Source: 40-80 sp040394775
GTDB taxonomy: Bacteria; Bacteroidota; Bacteroidia; Flavobacteriales_D; Crocinitomicaceae
NCBI GenBank assembly: GCA_040394775.1
Contig: JBEBRN010000007.1
Location: forward strand, 5,568 to 69,567
Direction: 5' to 3'
Length of the DNA stretch: 64,000 nucleotides
Shown here: one piece after another, positions 43,091 through 50,884 of the stretch
Layout: every line of letters begins with the position of its first letter
How positions within the stretch are numbered: position 1 is the stretch's first letter
Made by a program: the position numbers and the translations under genes
Notes under the pieces: generated by a model
What the model saw: only the letters and a program-made list of their open reading frames with translations
Databases searched by the model: none
Told to the model about the DNA's origin: nothing

Positions 43091-43104
43091 AATTGATATT
43101 TCAA
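43091..43104 (-). repeat. Right terminal inverted repeat
   Basis: AATTGATATTTCAA on the plus strand, pairing with the left end 337 bp away; it lies 22 bp past the stop of the MuiA-like gene. Confidence 0.7.
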
Positions 43105-43126
43105 AATAAAATGAACCCAAAAATAG

Positions 43127-44755
43127 CTACAAATTATAAATAACCTTGTCTTTCGGGTATTTCACTTTATAACCAACACGCACCTTTTTCGTCTCTTGCG
43201 GTTTGATTTGTAAATCCCATGTTAAGGTACCCACTTCATTATTTATTTTCGCACCATCAGTACTTGTCAACTCCACAACAACTTCTTTGTCTTTAGATAG
43301 TGGAAACTGATCTTTCAACACCAATTTAATCGCTGTCTTCTTATTGTTCTTGACCGTAATATCAAAAGTATAAGCGGATTCTTTATTTCCAGACATTACT
43401 TTGTTTCCTGATTTCTCGGTAATTTTCTCTCGTTTGATAACGACATTTTTATCCACTCCTAGCGCAATCATCAGCGTATCTTTCGTACTAGAAGGATCCA
43501 AGTAGGTTTTACCAACATATACACCTTCGAACATAACATTCGCTTCACCCGCTAATAAATTATACTGCGAATAATCATTGATAGAAGCGATTAAGAGCGC
43601 ATCTTTGTTCAGCTTGGGAGCCGCGTAATAATTATATGTTGCGGGAATATCTTGCTCCGAAAGTGCTATGGCATGTGGTTTACCATTTGAGTAAATATCA
43701 TACGGGATAGCCACTTCAAAACTGATACTTAAATTCTGCTCAGAAACACTTACATATTCAGCAGAAGAACGAGATTCCATTTCTTTTTTATCCATATCCA
43801 CATTATTATATCCAGAACTTACACTCTTATTCATTGCTGGTGCTGGCGATGGTCTATTTGACCTCATCTGCTGATTCATATATGGCTGTGTTAAATTCAA
43901 CACCCATTGTGAAAAGTAAGGAATGCTATTATTTGGATTCGGTTGTGTGCTTGAAAGTGACATCTTTACCTGTTTCCAATCGATTCCGGTCGTCTGAATC
44001 ACATTTCCCTTTGTCGTTAAATGAAGTGGCTTTTCGATACTCGCTGTTTCAATTTCGTAAAATGGCAACCAATAAGCTAAATTAGTAAGATAAGACAACT
44101 CAAATTGTGCTGTTTGGGCAACGTCACTCATCACTTGAATGACAACCTTTCCATTAGACACTTTTTCTTCTTTTCCTTCGACAAATGTCAACTGATTTTG
44201 TAATCGGGTCAGTGTCTTGTTTAATAGCTGTTCTTTCTCTTGCAATGCATTAATACTGTTAGAAGCAGCAAGTCGCTTTTGGCGATAATAATCCACTAGT
44301 TTCGTTAATTCAATAACAGAAATTCCTGTGTTATTTCCTCCAACCGATTGGTTTTTATCTAGCAACTGAATTGTTTGTCGCTCCATGTCAATGGTGTTCC
44401 GAACTACGGCTATTTCTTTCGTCGTCAATCGAATACTGTCTTGCACTTTTTTCAAAGCAACAGAGTTCGGATCAATTTCATACTCATTGTAGTATAAATT
44501 CGTGAAAGTAGCGGACATAATAGTCACAGCTTTATTGGATTTAATGCGAATTGAATTTTCATCTAACTGATTAGCGATATTCTTCACCACGATTTCGTTA
44601 GTCCCTTTTTGTAAAGTGACGTTGAGCGTGTGATTTAATTCAGCACCGTTTAAATACAAGGTCACTTCATTCACCTTAGCAGTAGCAAATATCGGTTTTT
44701 GAGCGAATGATACAGTCACACTTAAAGCACTTATAAGAATTAATAGAAACTTCAT
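43127..44755 (-). CDS. Mucoidy-inhibitor MuiA-type protein (DUF4140/DUF4139)
   Basis: This 542-residue exported protein has a signal peptide (MKFLLILISALSVTVSFAQ). The DUF4140 domain (~25-120: VNEVTLYLNGAELNHTLNVTLQKGTNEIVVKNI) is followed by a coiled coil (~100-190) and the large beta-rich DUF4139 domain (~205-542), which holds NLAYWLPFYEIETASIEKPLHL and the end KKVRVGYKVKYPKDKVIYNL. A low-complexity Pro/Asn/Ser stretch lies near 295-320. MuiA was named for suppressing mucoid phenotype in an enterobacterium, and the molecular role is unknown. The gene stands alone; a MITE-like element abuts its 3' end. Confidence 0.88.
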   Translation of the reverse strand: MKFLLILISALSVTVSFAQKPIFATAKVNEVTLYLNGAELNHTLNVTLQKGTNEIVVKNIANQLDENSIRIKSNKAVTIMSATFTNLYYNEYEIDPNSVALKKVQDSIRLTTKEIAVVRNTIDMERQTIQLLDKNQSVGGNNTGISVIELTKLVDYYRQKRLAASNSINALQEKEQLLNKTLTRLQNQLTFVEGKEEKVSNGKVVIQVMSDVAQTAQFELSYLTNLAYWLPFYEIETASIEKPLHLTTKGNVIQTTGIDWKQVKMSLSSTQPNPNNSIPYFSQWVLNLTQPYMNQQMRSNRPSPAPAMNKSVSSGYNNVDMDKKEMESRSSAEYVSVSEQNLSISFEVAIPYDIYSNGKPHAIALSEQDIPATYNYYAAPKLNKDALLIASINDYSQYNLLAGEANVMFEGVYVGKTYLDPSSTKDTLMIALGVDKNVVIKREKITEKSGNKVMSGNKESAYTFDITVKNNKKTAIKLVLKDQFPLSKDKEVVVELTSTDGAKINNEVGTLTWDLQIKPQETKKVRVGYKVKYPKDKVIYNL

Positions 44756-45069
44756 GAAAATTGATTTTAAGATAAGATGACCAAATTACAAAAAAAATAG
44801 AAAGATAAATGTTAATGAATGAAAACCAAATAAAGTAATTTTGAAACTCTAATTAAAATAAGGTACCGTTATTTCTATGACTATTAAGTAGATACAATAC
44901 TTATTCAACAAAGCACACTGTTTTATTTAATATCTTTAAAATACAATTACTTTTTTATTTATTTTTAACAAAAATATTTCTATTCTGTAACGCTTAGATA
45001 ACCTATTATCACATTGAGCACAATAGATTAAGAGAGATAAATAGGTCGTACACTATAAAATTGAGAGCT
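44756..45069. other. Divergent intergenic region (314 bp) before the six-gene array
   Basis: This AT-rich region lies between the MuiA-like gene and the two-TM array. A plus-strand TAATTTTG (44836-44843, 8/8) is the only perfect -7 element pointing toward the array but is 226 bp from the first ATG. No frame or strong hairpin was found. Confidence 0.4.
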
Positions 45070-45663
45070 ATGAATTCTGTTGAAATGCCAGAAAGATTAA
45101 AACATATAATTGGATATGAAAAGATTGACTTTATCATTTCTTTCAAAAGCGAATTTCCATTTAAGAGCTTTTATATATTATATATTGTTGCATTCATATT
45201 TTTTGCGCTCCCTTTTGGATTAGTGCTGTCAATAATTATCCCTTTATTTAAAGGGGAAAATGTGGAAATATCATCAAAGAATTCAATTGAGATAGGGAAT
45301 TGGAATAACCTAGAACCATTGATAATTCCTCTTTCCGTTTCATCTGTATTTTTAGTGATTGGCTGCGCATTTGTTACTTGGGCATTACTCAAACTTTTCA
45401 AAAGTGGAGGTTATTATGTGGGTACCGAAAATGCTCTTTTTCATTTTACAAATGGTAAAGCTAAAAGTTTTAGCTGGAAACAATTTACAGATATGATGGT
45501 AGATATTAAAAGCAAGAATATTTATTTAAATGCCCGCAGCCTGAAAAATGATAATCAAAATTATACGACTAGGAATATAATCATTCCAGTAGAAGGAAAC
45601 TTAGCGGAGGTAGGAAAAATATGCCGTCAACGAATTAAAGAAAACAACCCAACACAGATATAA
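45070..45663 (+). CDS. Two-TM PH-like family protein, copy 1 of 6
   Basis: This 197-residue protein is the first and one of the two most divergent members of a six-gene tandem family that I do not recognise. ATG at 45070 gives MNSVEMPERLKHIIG; a TTG three codons earlier was rejected. Order: soluble N-terminus (~1-35, ELPxxL..xIGxExVDFI pattern), TM1 (~36-60), an acidic loop, TM2 (~84-108), then a C-terminal ~90-residue domain opening SGGYYVGTENALFHF and ending ICRQRIKEN. The C-domain looks like a bacterial PH-type beta fold, by inference. Copy 2 begins directly after its stop codon. Confidence 0.72.
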   Translation: MNSVEMPERLKHIIGYEKIDFIISFKSEFPFKSFYILYIVAFIFFALPFGLVLSIIIPLFKGENVEISSKNSIEIGNWNNLEPLIIPLSVSSVFLVIGCAFVTWALLKLFKSGGYYVGTENALFHFTNGKAKSFSWKQFTDMMVDIKSKNIYLNARSLKNDNQNYTTRNIIIPVEGNLAEVGKICRQRIKENNPTQI

Positions 45664-46284
45664 ATGGAAGAAATAAAATTACCAAAAGAGTTACAAGAAT
45701 ATATTGGTACTGAAAGTATTGAATTTGGTATTATTCTAAAAGATGAAAATAATAAATCCTCCCTATATGGATTAGGAGTTATTGCATCACTATTATTTGC
45801 TGGCCTCCTAATTCCGACCTTCTGGTTTGTGAAAAATCTAATTACTAGAGATCTCATGGCTATGAATCCAGACATGAGCATTTCAACAATTCTACTGTTC
45901 TTAGCAATTTTAATTATAGTCAATGGTCTGCTCATTCTATTTATCAAATGGATTATGACTACTATTTTTAAAAGTAACGGAGGTTATTTTATTGGAACTA
46001 ACCAGAGAATTATTCATTATTTAGATAATAACATTCAATCTATTAGCTGGGATGAATTGACAGGAAACTCAGATGTGAATATTGAAAAAAATAGTATTTC
46101 ATTGGAATTGCGAAAAGGAGACACCGTAAGAATAGACACAAATACAAATAGCTTTATTCATAGCAACTTAATAATAAAAAATATTAAAAGCTTATTGCTC
46201 GTCGGGAACCTACATGAGGTCGCTAAAATTTGTAAAAGACGAGCGGAGAGAAATGCACCCATCGAAAACACAACAAACAAATGA
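45664..46284 (+). CDS. Two-TM PH-like family protein, copy 2 of 6
   Basis: This 206-residue protein shares the family layout: MEEIKLPKELQEYIGTESIEFGI, TM1 (~33-55), a loop with a predicted extracytoplasmic position, TM2 (~75-100, STILLFLAILIIVNGLLILFI), then SNGGYFIGTNQRIIHYLDNN and SWDELTGNSDVNIEKNSISLELRKG. It ends ICKRRAERN. It is divergent in the loop, which lacks the 'DNLxPxI' segment seen in copies 1 and 3-6. The first codon abuts the stop of copy 1 and its own stop overlaps the ATG of copy 3 (ATGA), so translation is coupled. Confidence 0.72.
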   Translation: MEEIKLPKELQEYIGTESIEFGIILKDENNKSSLYGLGVIASLLFAGLLIPTFWFVKNLITRDLMAMNPDMSISTILLFLAILIIVNGLLILFIKWIMTTIFKSNGGYFIGTNQRIIHYLDNNIQSISWDELTGNSDVNIEKNSISLELRKGDTVRIDTNTNSFIHSNLIIKNIKSLLLVGNLHEVAKICKRRAERNAPIENTTNK

Positions 46285-46892
46285 ACATAGCAGAGTTACC
46301 CAATGAATTACAAAGTATCATTGGAAGTGAAAGAGTAGATTTTGTGACCTTTGCAAAACGAAAAAATGCTAGGCCGATTTCCTATGCCGTTTTTGGCCTT
46401 GCTCTTCCATGGTTAATCATTACCACTTTTGGAGTTTATGTATTCTTTAAGCCGTTATTCATTGGTGAAGATATCCACATGGAGACAGACGGCGTCGTAA
46501 CAACCGCTAATTTAGACAACTTAGAACCCATAATCGTTCCTGGTTCAATACTCCTCGTGTTTTTTGCAATCGGAATCTTACTGTTTATTTGGGGATTACG
46601 CTATCTTCTCAAAAAAGGAGGATATTATGTCGGAACGGAAACGAGAATCATCAATTACATAGACGGAGAAGTGATGTATTTGGGTTGGAACGAATTTACC
46701 GGAAATATGGAATTGGATCTTCAAAAGAAAACGATTGTTTTAGAAATGCACAGAGGCGAAACGCGAAGAGAAAAGGATGGATCGGAAATATTTGTCCACG
46801 ATACATTAGATTTAATCGGTGTTGAAGATGCGAGTGAAGTAGATGAAAAATGTCGAAAGCGAATCAATGAAAGTCAATCAACCTCAGCGTAA
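46281..46892 (+). CDS. Two-TM PH-like family protein, copy 3 of 6
   Basis: This 203-residue member begins MNIAELPNELQSIIGSERVDFVTFAKRKNARP. TM1 (~35-58) is followed by the loop GEDIHMETDGVVTTANLDNLEPIIVPG and TM2 (~85-108). The C-domain reads KKGGYYVGTETRIINYIDGEVMYLGWNEFTGNMELDL, ISL-like IVLEMHRGE, and ends DEKCRKRINES. Basic residues flank both helices on one side (AKRKNARP and KKGG), so the N- and C-terminal parts should be cytoplasmic with the acidic loop outside. The function is unknown. Confidence 0.75.
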   Translation: MNIAELPNELQSIIGSERVDFVTFAKRKNARPISYAVFGLALPWLIITTFGVYVFFKPLFIGEDIHMETDGVVTTANLDNLEPIIVPGSILLVFFAIGILLFIWGLRYLLKKGGYYVGTETRIINYIDGEVMYLGWNEFTGNMELDLQKKTIVLEMHRGETRREKDGSEIFVHDTLDLIGVEDASEVDEKCRKRINESQSTSA

Positions 46893-46923
46893 TAGCAAAT
46901 AAATAATCTAACCCAAAACAAAC

Positions 46924-47535
46924 ATGAGTAGAGTAGAATTACCCAGAGATTTACAAAGCTTTATTAGTGCTGAAAAAGTGGATTTTATAGCATATGCGAG
47001 AAGAAAAAAACCACTATCTCATTCATATAAAATAATCATTCTTGGACTTGTATGGTTATCCGTTACTGCTATAGTGACCTACGCAATGGTTCAGCCTATA
47101 CTTAACGGTAAAGGTTTAGAGTATAGACTGAATGATAAATCAGTAGTAGCAAGTTTTGATAACTTAAGTACGTTAATTATTCCTGTTTCAATTATAACCT
47201 TATTTTCGCTAGCAGGTATCGCAGTCCTAACTGGAGGGATCGTTTCTATGTTTAAAAAGGGAGGATATTACGTTGGAACGGAAAGTCGTATTATCCATTA
47301 TCTTAAAAGTGACATTGACTACTATAGTTGGGATCAATTCACAGGAAACATCGAACTAGATTTTAATGAGAATTGCATTTCTTTAGAGATGAATAGAGGT
47401 GAAATAAAGAGAGAAAAAAATGGTCTGGAAAGATTTGTTCATGAAGAGTTACATCTATCAGGCGTTGAAAACGTAGCAGAAATTGAGCGAATTTGTCGAA
47501 AGAGAATTAATGAAAACAACTCAATATCATCGTGA
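46924..47535 (+). CDS. Two-TM PH-like family protein, copy 4 of 6
   Basis: This 203-residue member begins MSRVELPRDLQSFISAEKVDFIAYARRKKPLSHS. TM1 (~36-60), the loop GKGLEYRLNDKSVVASFDNLSTLIIP and TM2 (~85-110) are followed by KKGGYYVGTESRIIHYLKSD, WDQFTGNIELDFNENCISLE and an ICRKRINEN end. It lies 31 bp after copy 3. Its C-domain shares short identical DNA with copies 5 and 6 (for example GGGATCAATTCAC), but it is more divergent than they are from each other. Confidence 0.75.
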   Translation: MSRVELPRDLQSFISAEKVDFIAYARRKKPLSHSYKIIILGLVWLSVTAIVTYAMVQPILNGKGLEYRLNDKSVVASFDNLSTLIIPVSIITLFSLAGIAVLTGGIVSMFKKGGYYVGTESRIIHYLKSDIDYYSWDQFTGNIELDFNENCISLEMNRGEIKREKNGLERFVHEELHLSGVENVAEIERICRKRINENNSISS

Positions 47536-47610
47536 GTAAACAAAACGAATATGTAATGATGAAAAATCTCAATTAAAGGCAGTGTCTTTATAAACTTAAA
47601 TAAAAAAAAG

Positions 47611-48216
47611 ATGAATAGAGCAGAATTACCAATAGAACTACATAAAAGTATTGGAGATGAAGAAATAGATTTTATCGTTTTTGCAAAGAGGAGGCTTCCA
47701 CGAACTTTTTCTTATAGAATCGTTCTTTTTGGGATTATATGGCTAGTTTTTTCAAGCTTTATTACCTTGATTGTTGTTAGTACTCTATTGATAGAAAGCA
47801 CTAACGTTCAACCTATTGATAAGTTAGGAAGTTTGACTTTGAGTGGCTTAATATCGCTAGGTACACCTGGCTTTATCGTTATGCTATTTTTATTAGTTGG
47901 TATAGCGATTGTTGCTGGAGGAGTACTATTGTTATTTAAAAAAGGAGGGTATTTCGTAGGTACAGAAAATAAGATTATCCGCTATTTAAACGGTCATACT
48001 CGCTATTATAACTGGGATCAATTCACTGGAAATGTCGAGTTAAATTTTAAAAAGAAAAACATATCTTTAGAGATGCGCAAAGGAAGTATTATAAGTATCG
48101 ATGATTTAAAAAATGTTTTAATTCGTAACTACCTACATCTATCTGGAATTGAAAACGCAAAAGAGATTGACAATAAATGTCGAAAGCGAATCAATGAGAG
48201 TCAATCAAAAAACTAG
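47611..48216 (+). CDS. Two-TM PH-like family protein, copy 5 of 6
   Basis: This 201-residue member begins MNRAELPIELHKSIGDEEIDFIVFAKRRLPRTFS. TM1 (~36-60), a loop with NVQPIDKLGSLTLSGLISLG in place of the acidic 'DNL' loop, and TM2 (~85-112) are followed by KKGGYFVGTENKIIRYLNGH and WDQFTGNVELNFKKKNISLE, the latter identical in protein to copy 6. It ends KCRKRINES. A 75-bp gap separates it from copy 4, the longest in the array, with no terminator visible. Confidence 0.75.
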   Translation: MNRAELPIELHKSIGDEEIDFIVFAKRRLPRTFSYRIVLFGIIWLVFSSFITLIVVSTLLIESTNVQPIDKLGSLTLSGLISLGTPGFIVMLFLLVGIAIVAGGVLLLFKKGGYFVGTENKIIRYLNGHTRYYNWDQFTGNVELNFKKKNISLEMRKGSIISIDDLKNVLIRNYLHLSGIENAKEIDNKCRKRINESQSKN

Positions 48217-48247
48217 GATAGAAATTAACTAATCGAATAAACGAAAT

Positions 48248-48871
48248 ATGAATAGAGCCGAATTACCCAAAGAATTACAAGCTATTATTGGGGCTGAAAA
48301 AGTTGATTTCATTACCTATGCCACTAGAAAACAGCCTTTATCCAATTCCTTTGGGATAATTGTTCTAGGAATAATATGGCTTTCCTTTTCTTCCATTATT
48401 ACTTATATTTTAATTGGCCCTTTATGGAGAGGTGAAGACGTTCATTTCACATTCAACGGCGATGATGTGACCGCCAACATGGACAATCTCACCCCTGCAA
48501 TGGCTCCTATTTTAATCGCATCTGCACTTTTATTAACAGGCGTAGCATTTCTTACTTGGGGAATCATTTCACTTTTGAAAAAAGGAGGCTATTACGTAGG
48601 AACAGAAAGCCGTATTATTCATTACTTAAACGGCAATATTCAGTATTTTGGTTGGGATCAATTCACTGGAAATGTCGAGTTAAATTTCAAAAAGAAGAAT
48701 ATTTCGTTAGAGATGCGAAAAGGAAATATCAAGAGTATCAGCGACACAACAAAAGCCTTTACTCGAGGCAATCTTCATCTTTCGGGTATTGAAGATTTAA
48801 CAGCAATTGAACAAATTTGTCGGAAAAGGATGAAAGAGTACGAGATTATTACACCAGAGCAAACAACCTAA
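48248..48871 (+). CDS. Two-TM PH-like family protein, copy 6 of 6
   Basis: This 207-residue member begins MNRAELPKELQAIIGAEKVDFITYATRKQPLSNS. TM1 (~35-58), the loop GEDVHFTFNGDDVTANMDNLTP, TM2 (~86-110), then KKGGYYVGTESRIIHYLNGN, FGWDQFTGNVELNFKKKNIS, LEMRKG and HLSGIEDLTAIEQICRKRM. It fits the family consensus best. After its stop comes a stretch with remains of another gene and then yehS. The pattern YxVGTxxRII…W…ISLEMRKG resembles bacterial PH-like domains ('YxLTxxRLI'), which is an inference to be tested by structure prediction. Confidence 0.75.
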   Translation: MNRAELPKELQAIIGAEKVDFITYATRKQPLSNSFGIIVLGIIWLSFSSIITYILIGPLWRGEDVHFTFNGDDVTANMDNLTPAMAPILIASALLLTGVAFLTWGIISLLKKGGYYVGTESRIIHYLNGNIQYFGWDQFTGNVELNFKKKNISLEMRKGNIKSISDTTKAFTRGNLHLSGIEDLTAIEQICRKRMKEYEIITPEQTT

Positions 48872-48897
48872 ACTGCATGTGTTTATTGAATTCAGCA

Positions 48898-49425
48898 ATG
48901 AAAAAAACAACATTTTTTTCATCAGATGGTGGTCGTTGTAAAGTCAAATAGGAAAGTTGAAAAGAATTTTAATTCAGGTTCCTATATAGGTTCTATTACA
49001 AGTGATACTAGAAGGGTCAGAATTCAAGGAGACATTGTTTTAGGAACCAAAAGCAATGGAAAATAGAAAAAGCATATATCATAGCGAAGAACCTAATATT
49101 GGGTTAATTAAACAAAAATTAAGTGGCTTTGCTCCTATCAAGTTAAGTGTGAAAAAGGCTCGAAATTACGATGGATCAAAAGAACAACCAACATCCTTAT
49201 GTTTAGTTATTTTAAATTCTAAATTGCAAAAACATTTCGATTGCTTATGATTATTCAGATATTTGTACTGGATGTAATGGTTTTGTTCTACAATTCAATA
49301 TGGATAAAATGATGAATATGTTTCGAGAGATGGTTGAAAATGAAATGTTTAGGAAAGCTTTCATTGCCACGAGACAACGATTATATCTGCAGAATCTAAA
49401 ACGGAAAATTAAAAACAACACATGA
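48898..49425 (+). pseudogene. Decayed gene: three frame-shifted coding remnants
   Basis: The 550-bp gap between the two-TM array and yehS carries three pieces that look like protein but lie in different frames. They are: a 46-codon piece (48926-49066; FNSGSYIGSITSDTRR, VRIQGDIVLGTKSNGK), an overlapping 64-codon piece (49056-49250; contains PIKLSVKKARNYDGSKEQPT), and a piece open from 49216 to TGA at 49425 (AYDYSDICTGCNGFVLQF… RQRLYLQNLKRKIKNNT). Together they suggest one gene broken by at least two frameshifts. Its last codons overlap the yehS ATG, so the 3' end may still couple translation. I do not recognise the ancestor; separate small genes remain possible. Confidence 0.4.
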
Positions 49426-49889
49426 ACAACAATGACGTTTTAAGACGAATTCGCTACACATTTGATTACAGTGATCAAGATATGATAGATCTTTTTAAAC
49501 TTGCCGATCACGATGTCGAGAGAACAGAAGTATGTGACTGGTTAAAGAAAGATGACGATGAAGAATTAGTCGAGTTGACAGATAGAGAACTGGCTATATT
49601 CCTCAACGGATTTATTATTCAAAAGCGAGGAAAAAGAGAAGGCCCTCAACCAGAACCAGAAGATCCTTTGAGCAACAATGCGATTCTTCGGAAACTGAAA
49701 ATTGCATTGGATTTGAAATCAGATGATATCTTAGAGATGTTCGCTTCCATCAATAAGAAGTTAGGTAAACATGAGTTGAGTGCTTTTTTCCGTAACCCTG
49801 ACCACAGTTCGTATCGCCAATTTATGGATCAATATTTACGATATTTCTTGAGTGCATTGCAAACGAAATACAAAAAAGTAGAGGAATAA
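49422..49889 (+). CDS. yehS: YehS-family (DUF1456) protein
   Basis: This 155-residue protein has two copies of the DUF1456 motif: NNDVLRRIRYTFDYSDQDMIDLFKLA… (3-70) and NNAILRKLKIALDLKSDDILEMFASI… (84-150), each ending in an acidic or aromatic helix (ELAIFLNGFIIQKRG; DQYLRYFLSAL). The spacing and sequence match E. coli YehS closely. The biochemical role is unknown. It starts inside the last codons of an upstream remnant and is followed after 5 bp by a LytTR regulator, the same pairing as E. coli yehS beside the LytTR response-regulator gene yehT. Confidence 0.9.
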   Translation: MNNNDVLRRIRYTFDYSDQDMIDLFKLADHDVERTEVCDWLKKDDDEELVELTDRELAIFLNGFIIQKRGKREGPQPEPEDPLSNNAILRKLKIALDLKSDDILEMFASINKKLGKHELSAFFRNPDHSSYRQFMDQYLRYFLSALQTKYKKVEE

Positions 49890-49894
49890 AATAC

Positions 49895-50740
49895 ATGATA
49901 AAAACATACTTAAAACAACCGTATCCAAAAGAAGATTCCTCTTGGAAAATGATTTTGTTTATCAGCGCTTTTATAACTGTTTTCATGCTTATTTTTCAGC
50001 CTTTTGGAATGGCTGAATACACTTCAAATTCAAAATATTTCTTTATATTAGGATATGGTGGAATAACATTTGGTCTGCTGGCACTCAATTTATTTGTTCT
50101 AAAGCGTGTTTTTAAAAAATGGTTCCTCAATTGGACGATTTTAAAAGAAATCTTCTGGCTGGCTTGGATATTTTTCATTATTGGTTCAGGAAATTATTTT
50201 TATAGTTCGCTGCTTTTTACGGGCTTTGTTGGAATAAAAGGATTTTTAGTCTTTCAGTTCTTCACCTTAATTATTGGTGCATTTCCAGTAGTCATAGTCA
50301 CACTTATTTCTCACAACATAAAACTATCTCAGAATGTTAAAATGGCCAGTGAAATTAACGATAAGCTCATCACCAAGCCATCTCATTCAAAACTCGAAGA
50401 AGTCGTTATTTTAATCGCAGATAATAACAAAGACAAAATTGAGCTTGCGCTTTCCGATTTGTTATTTATCGAATCTGTTGGTAATTACATTCAAGCCACT
50501 TATCTCATAGATGGACAACTAACAAAAACACTTTTAAGAGGAGCGATTAAACGCATCGAAATGGAAAATACTCAGCACACTTCTTTAGTGAAATGTCATA
50601 GAGCATTTATCGTCAATATGGATCATGTTGAATCGGTCAAAGGTAATTCTCAAGATTTGAAATTAGTCCTGAGAAATACAGCTATAGAAATCCCCGTTTC
50701 TCGAAATAACACCCAAAAGATTAAAAATTCGCTTCACTAA
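49895..50740 (+). CDS. Membrane-anchored LytTR DNA-binding regulator
   Basis: This 281-residue protein has four predicted membrane helices in residues ~17-150 (MILFISAFITVFMLIFQPFG, YFFILGYGGITFGLLALNLFV, IFWLAWIFFIIGSGNYFY, FQFFTLIIGAFPVVIVTLI) and a C-terminal LytTR domain (~185-281: DLLFIESVGNYIQATYL, LVKCHRAFIVNMDHVESVKG, IPVSRNNTQKIKNSL). It has no receiver domain, so it is not a classical response regulator; the membrane part may sense a signal or simply tether the DNA-binding domain. It forms an operon with yehS. Likely targets are nearby, by inference; no LytTR box was identified. Confidence 0.9.
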   Translation: MIKTYLKQPYPKEDSSWKMILFISAFITVFMLIFQPFGMAEYTSNSKYFFILGYGGITFGLLALNLFVLKRVFKKWFLNWTILKEIFWLAWIFFIIGSGNYFYSSLLFTGFVGIKGFLVFQFFTLIIGAFPVVIVTLISHNIKLSQNVKMASEINDKLITKPSHSKLEEVVILIADNNKDKIELALSDLLFIESVGNYIQATYLIDGQLTKTLLRGAIKRIEMENTQHTSLVKCHRAFIVNMDHVESVKGNSQDLKLVLRNTAIEIPVSRNNTQKIKNSLH

Positions 50741-50884
50741 ACATCCCAATAGTTAGCGTTTCATCACTAGAACCTACATTTTATCACAAAAAGCGGTCGT
50801 CTATCCCAAAAGTTTTAATGTTTCACAGAGTCGATATAATTTTGCTCCTAAATCAATTATTGTTAAACATTAAACTTTTAAAAA

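Larger units (their letters stand above)
42740..43104. mobile_element. Putative MITE-like element with 14-bp terminal inverted repeats
   Basis: TTGAAATATCAATT at the left end is the exact reverse complement of AATTGATATTTCAA at the right end. The interior is richer in G, C and CpG than the flanks, with small hairpins (CTTTTTG…CAAAAAG; GAGG…CCTC). It encodes no transposase. A 43-codon frame on the minus strand (42767-42898; contains SSKRRHYRLLVSTSSKAELF) is probably not a gene. No clear target-site duplication is visible, so mobility is inference; it could be a dispersed intergenic repeat. Confidence 0.45.
42659..43126. other. 468-bp gene-free stretch with an inverted-repeat-bounded element
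   Basis: Apart from the hairpin next to the EamA gene, this stretch is filled by a 365-bp element bounded by 14-bp inverted repeats (described separately). No supported protein gene was found in it. Confidence 0.6.
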
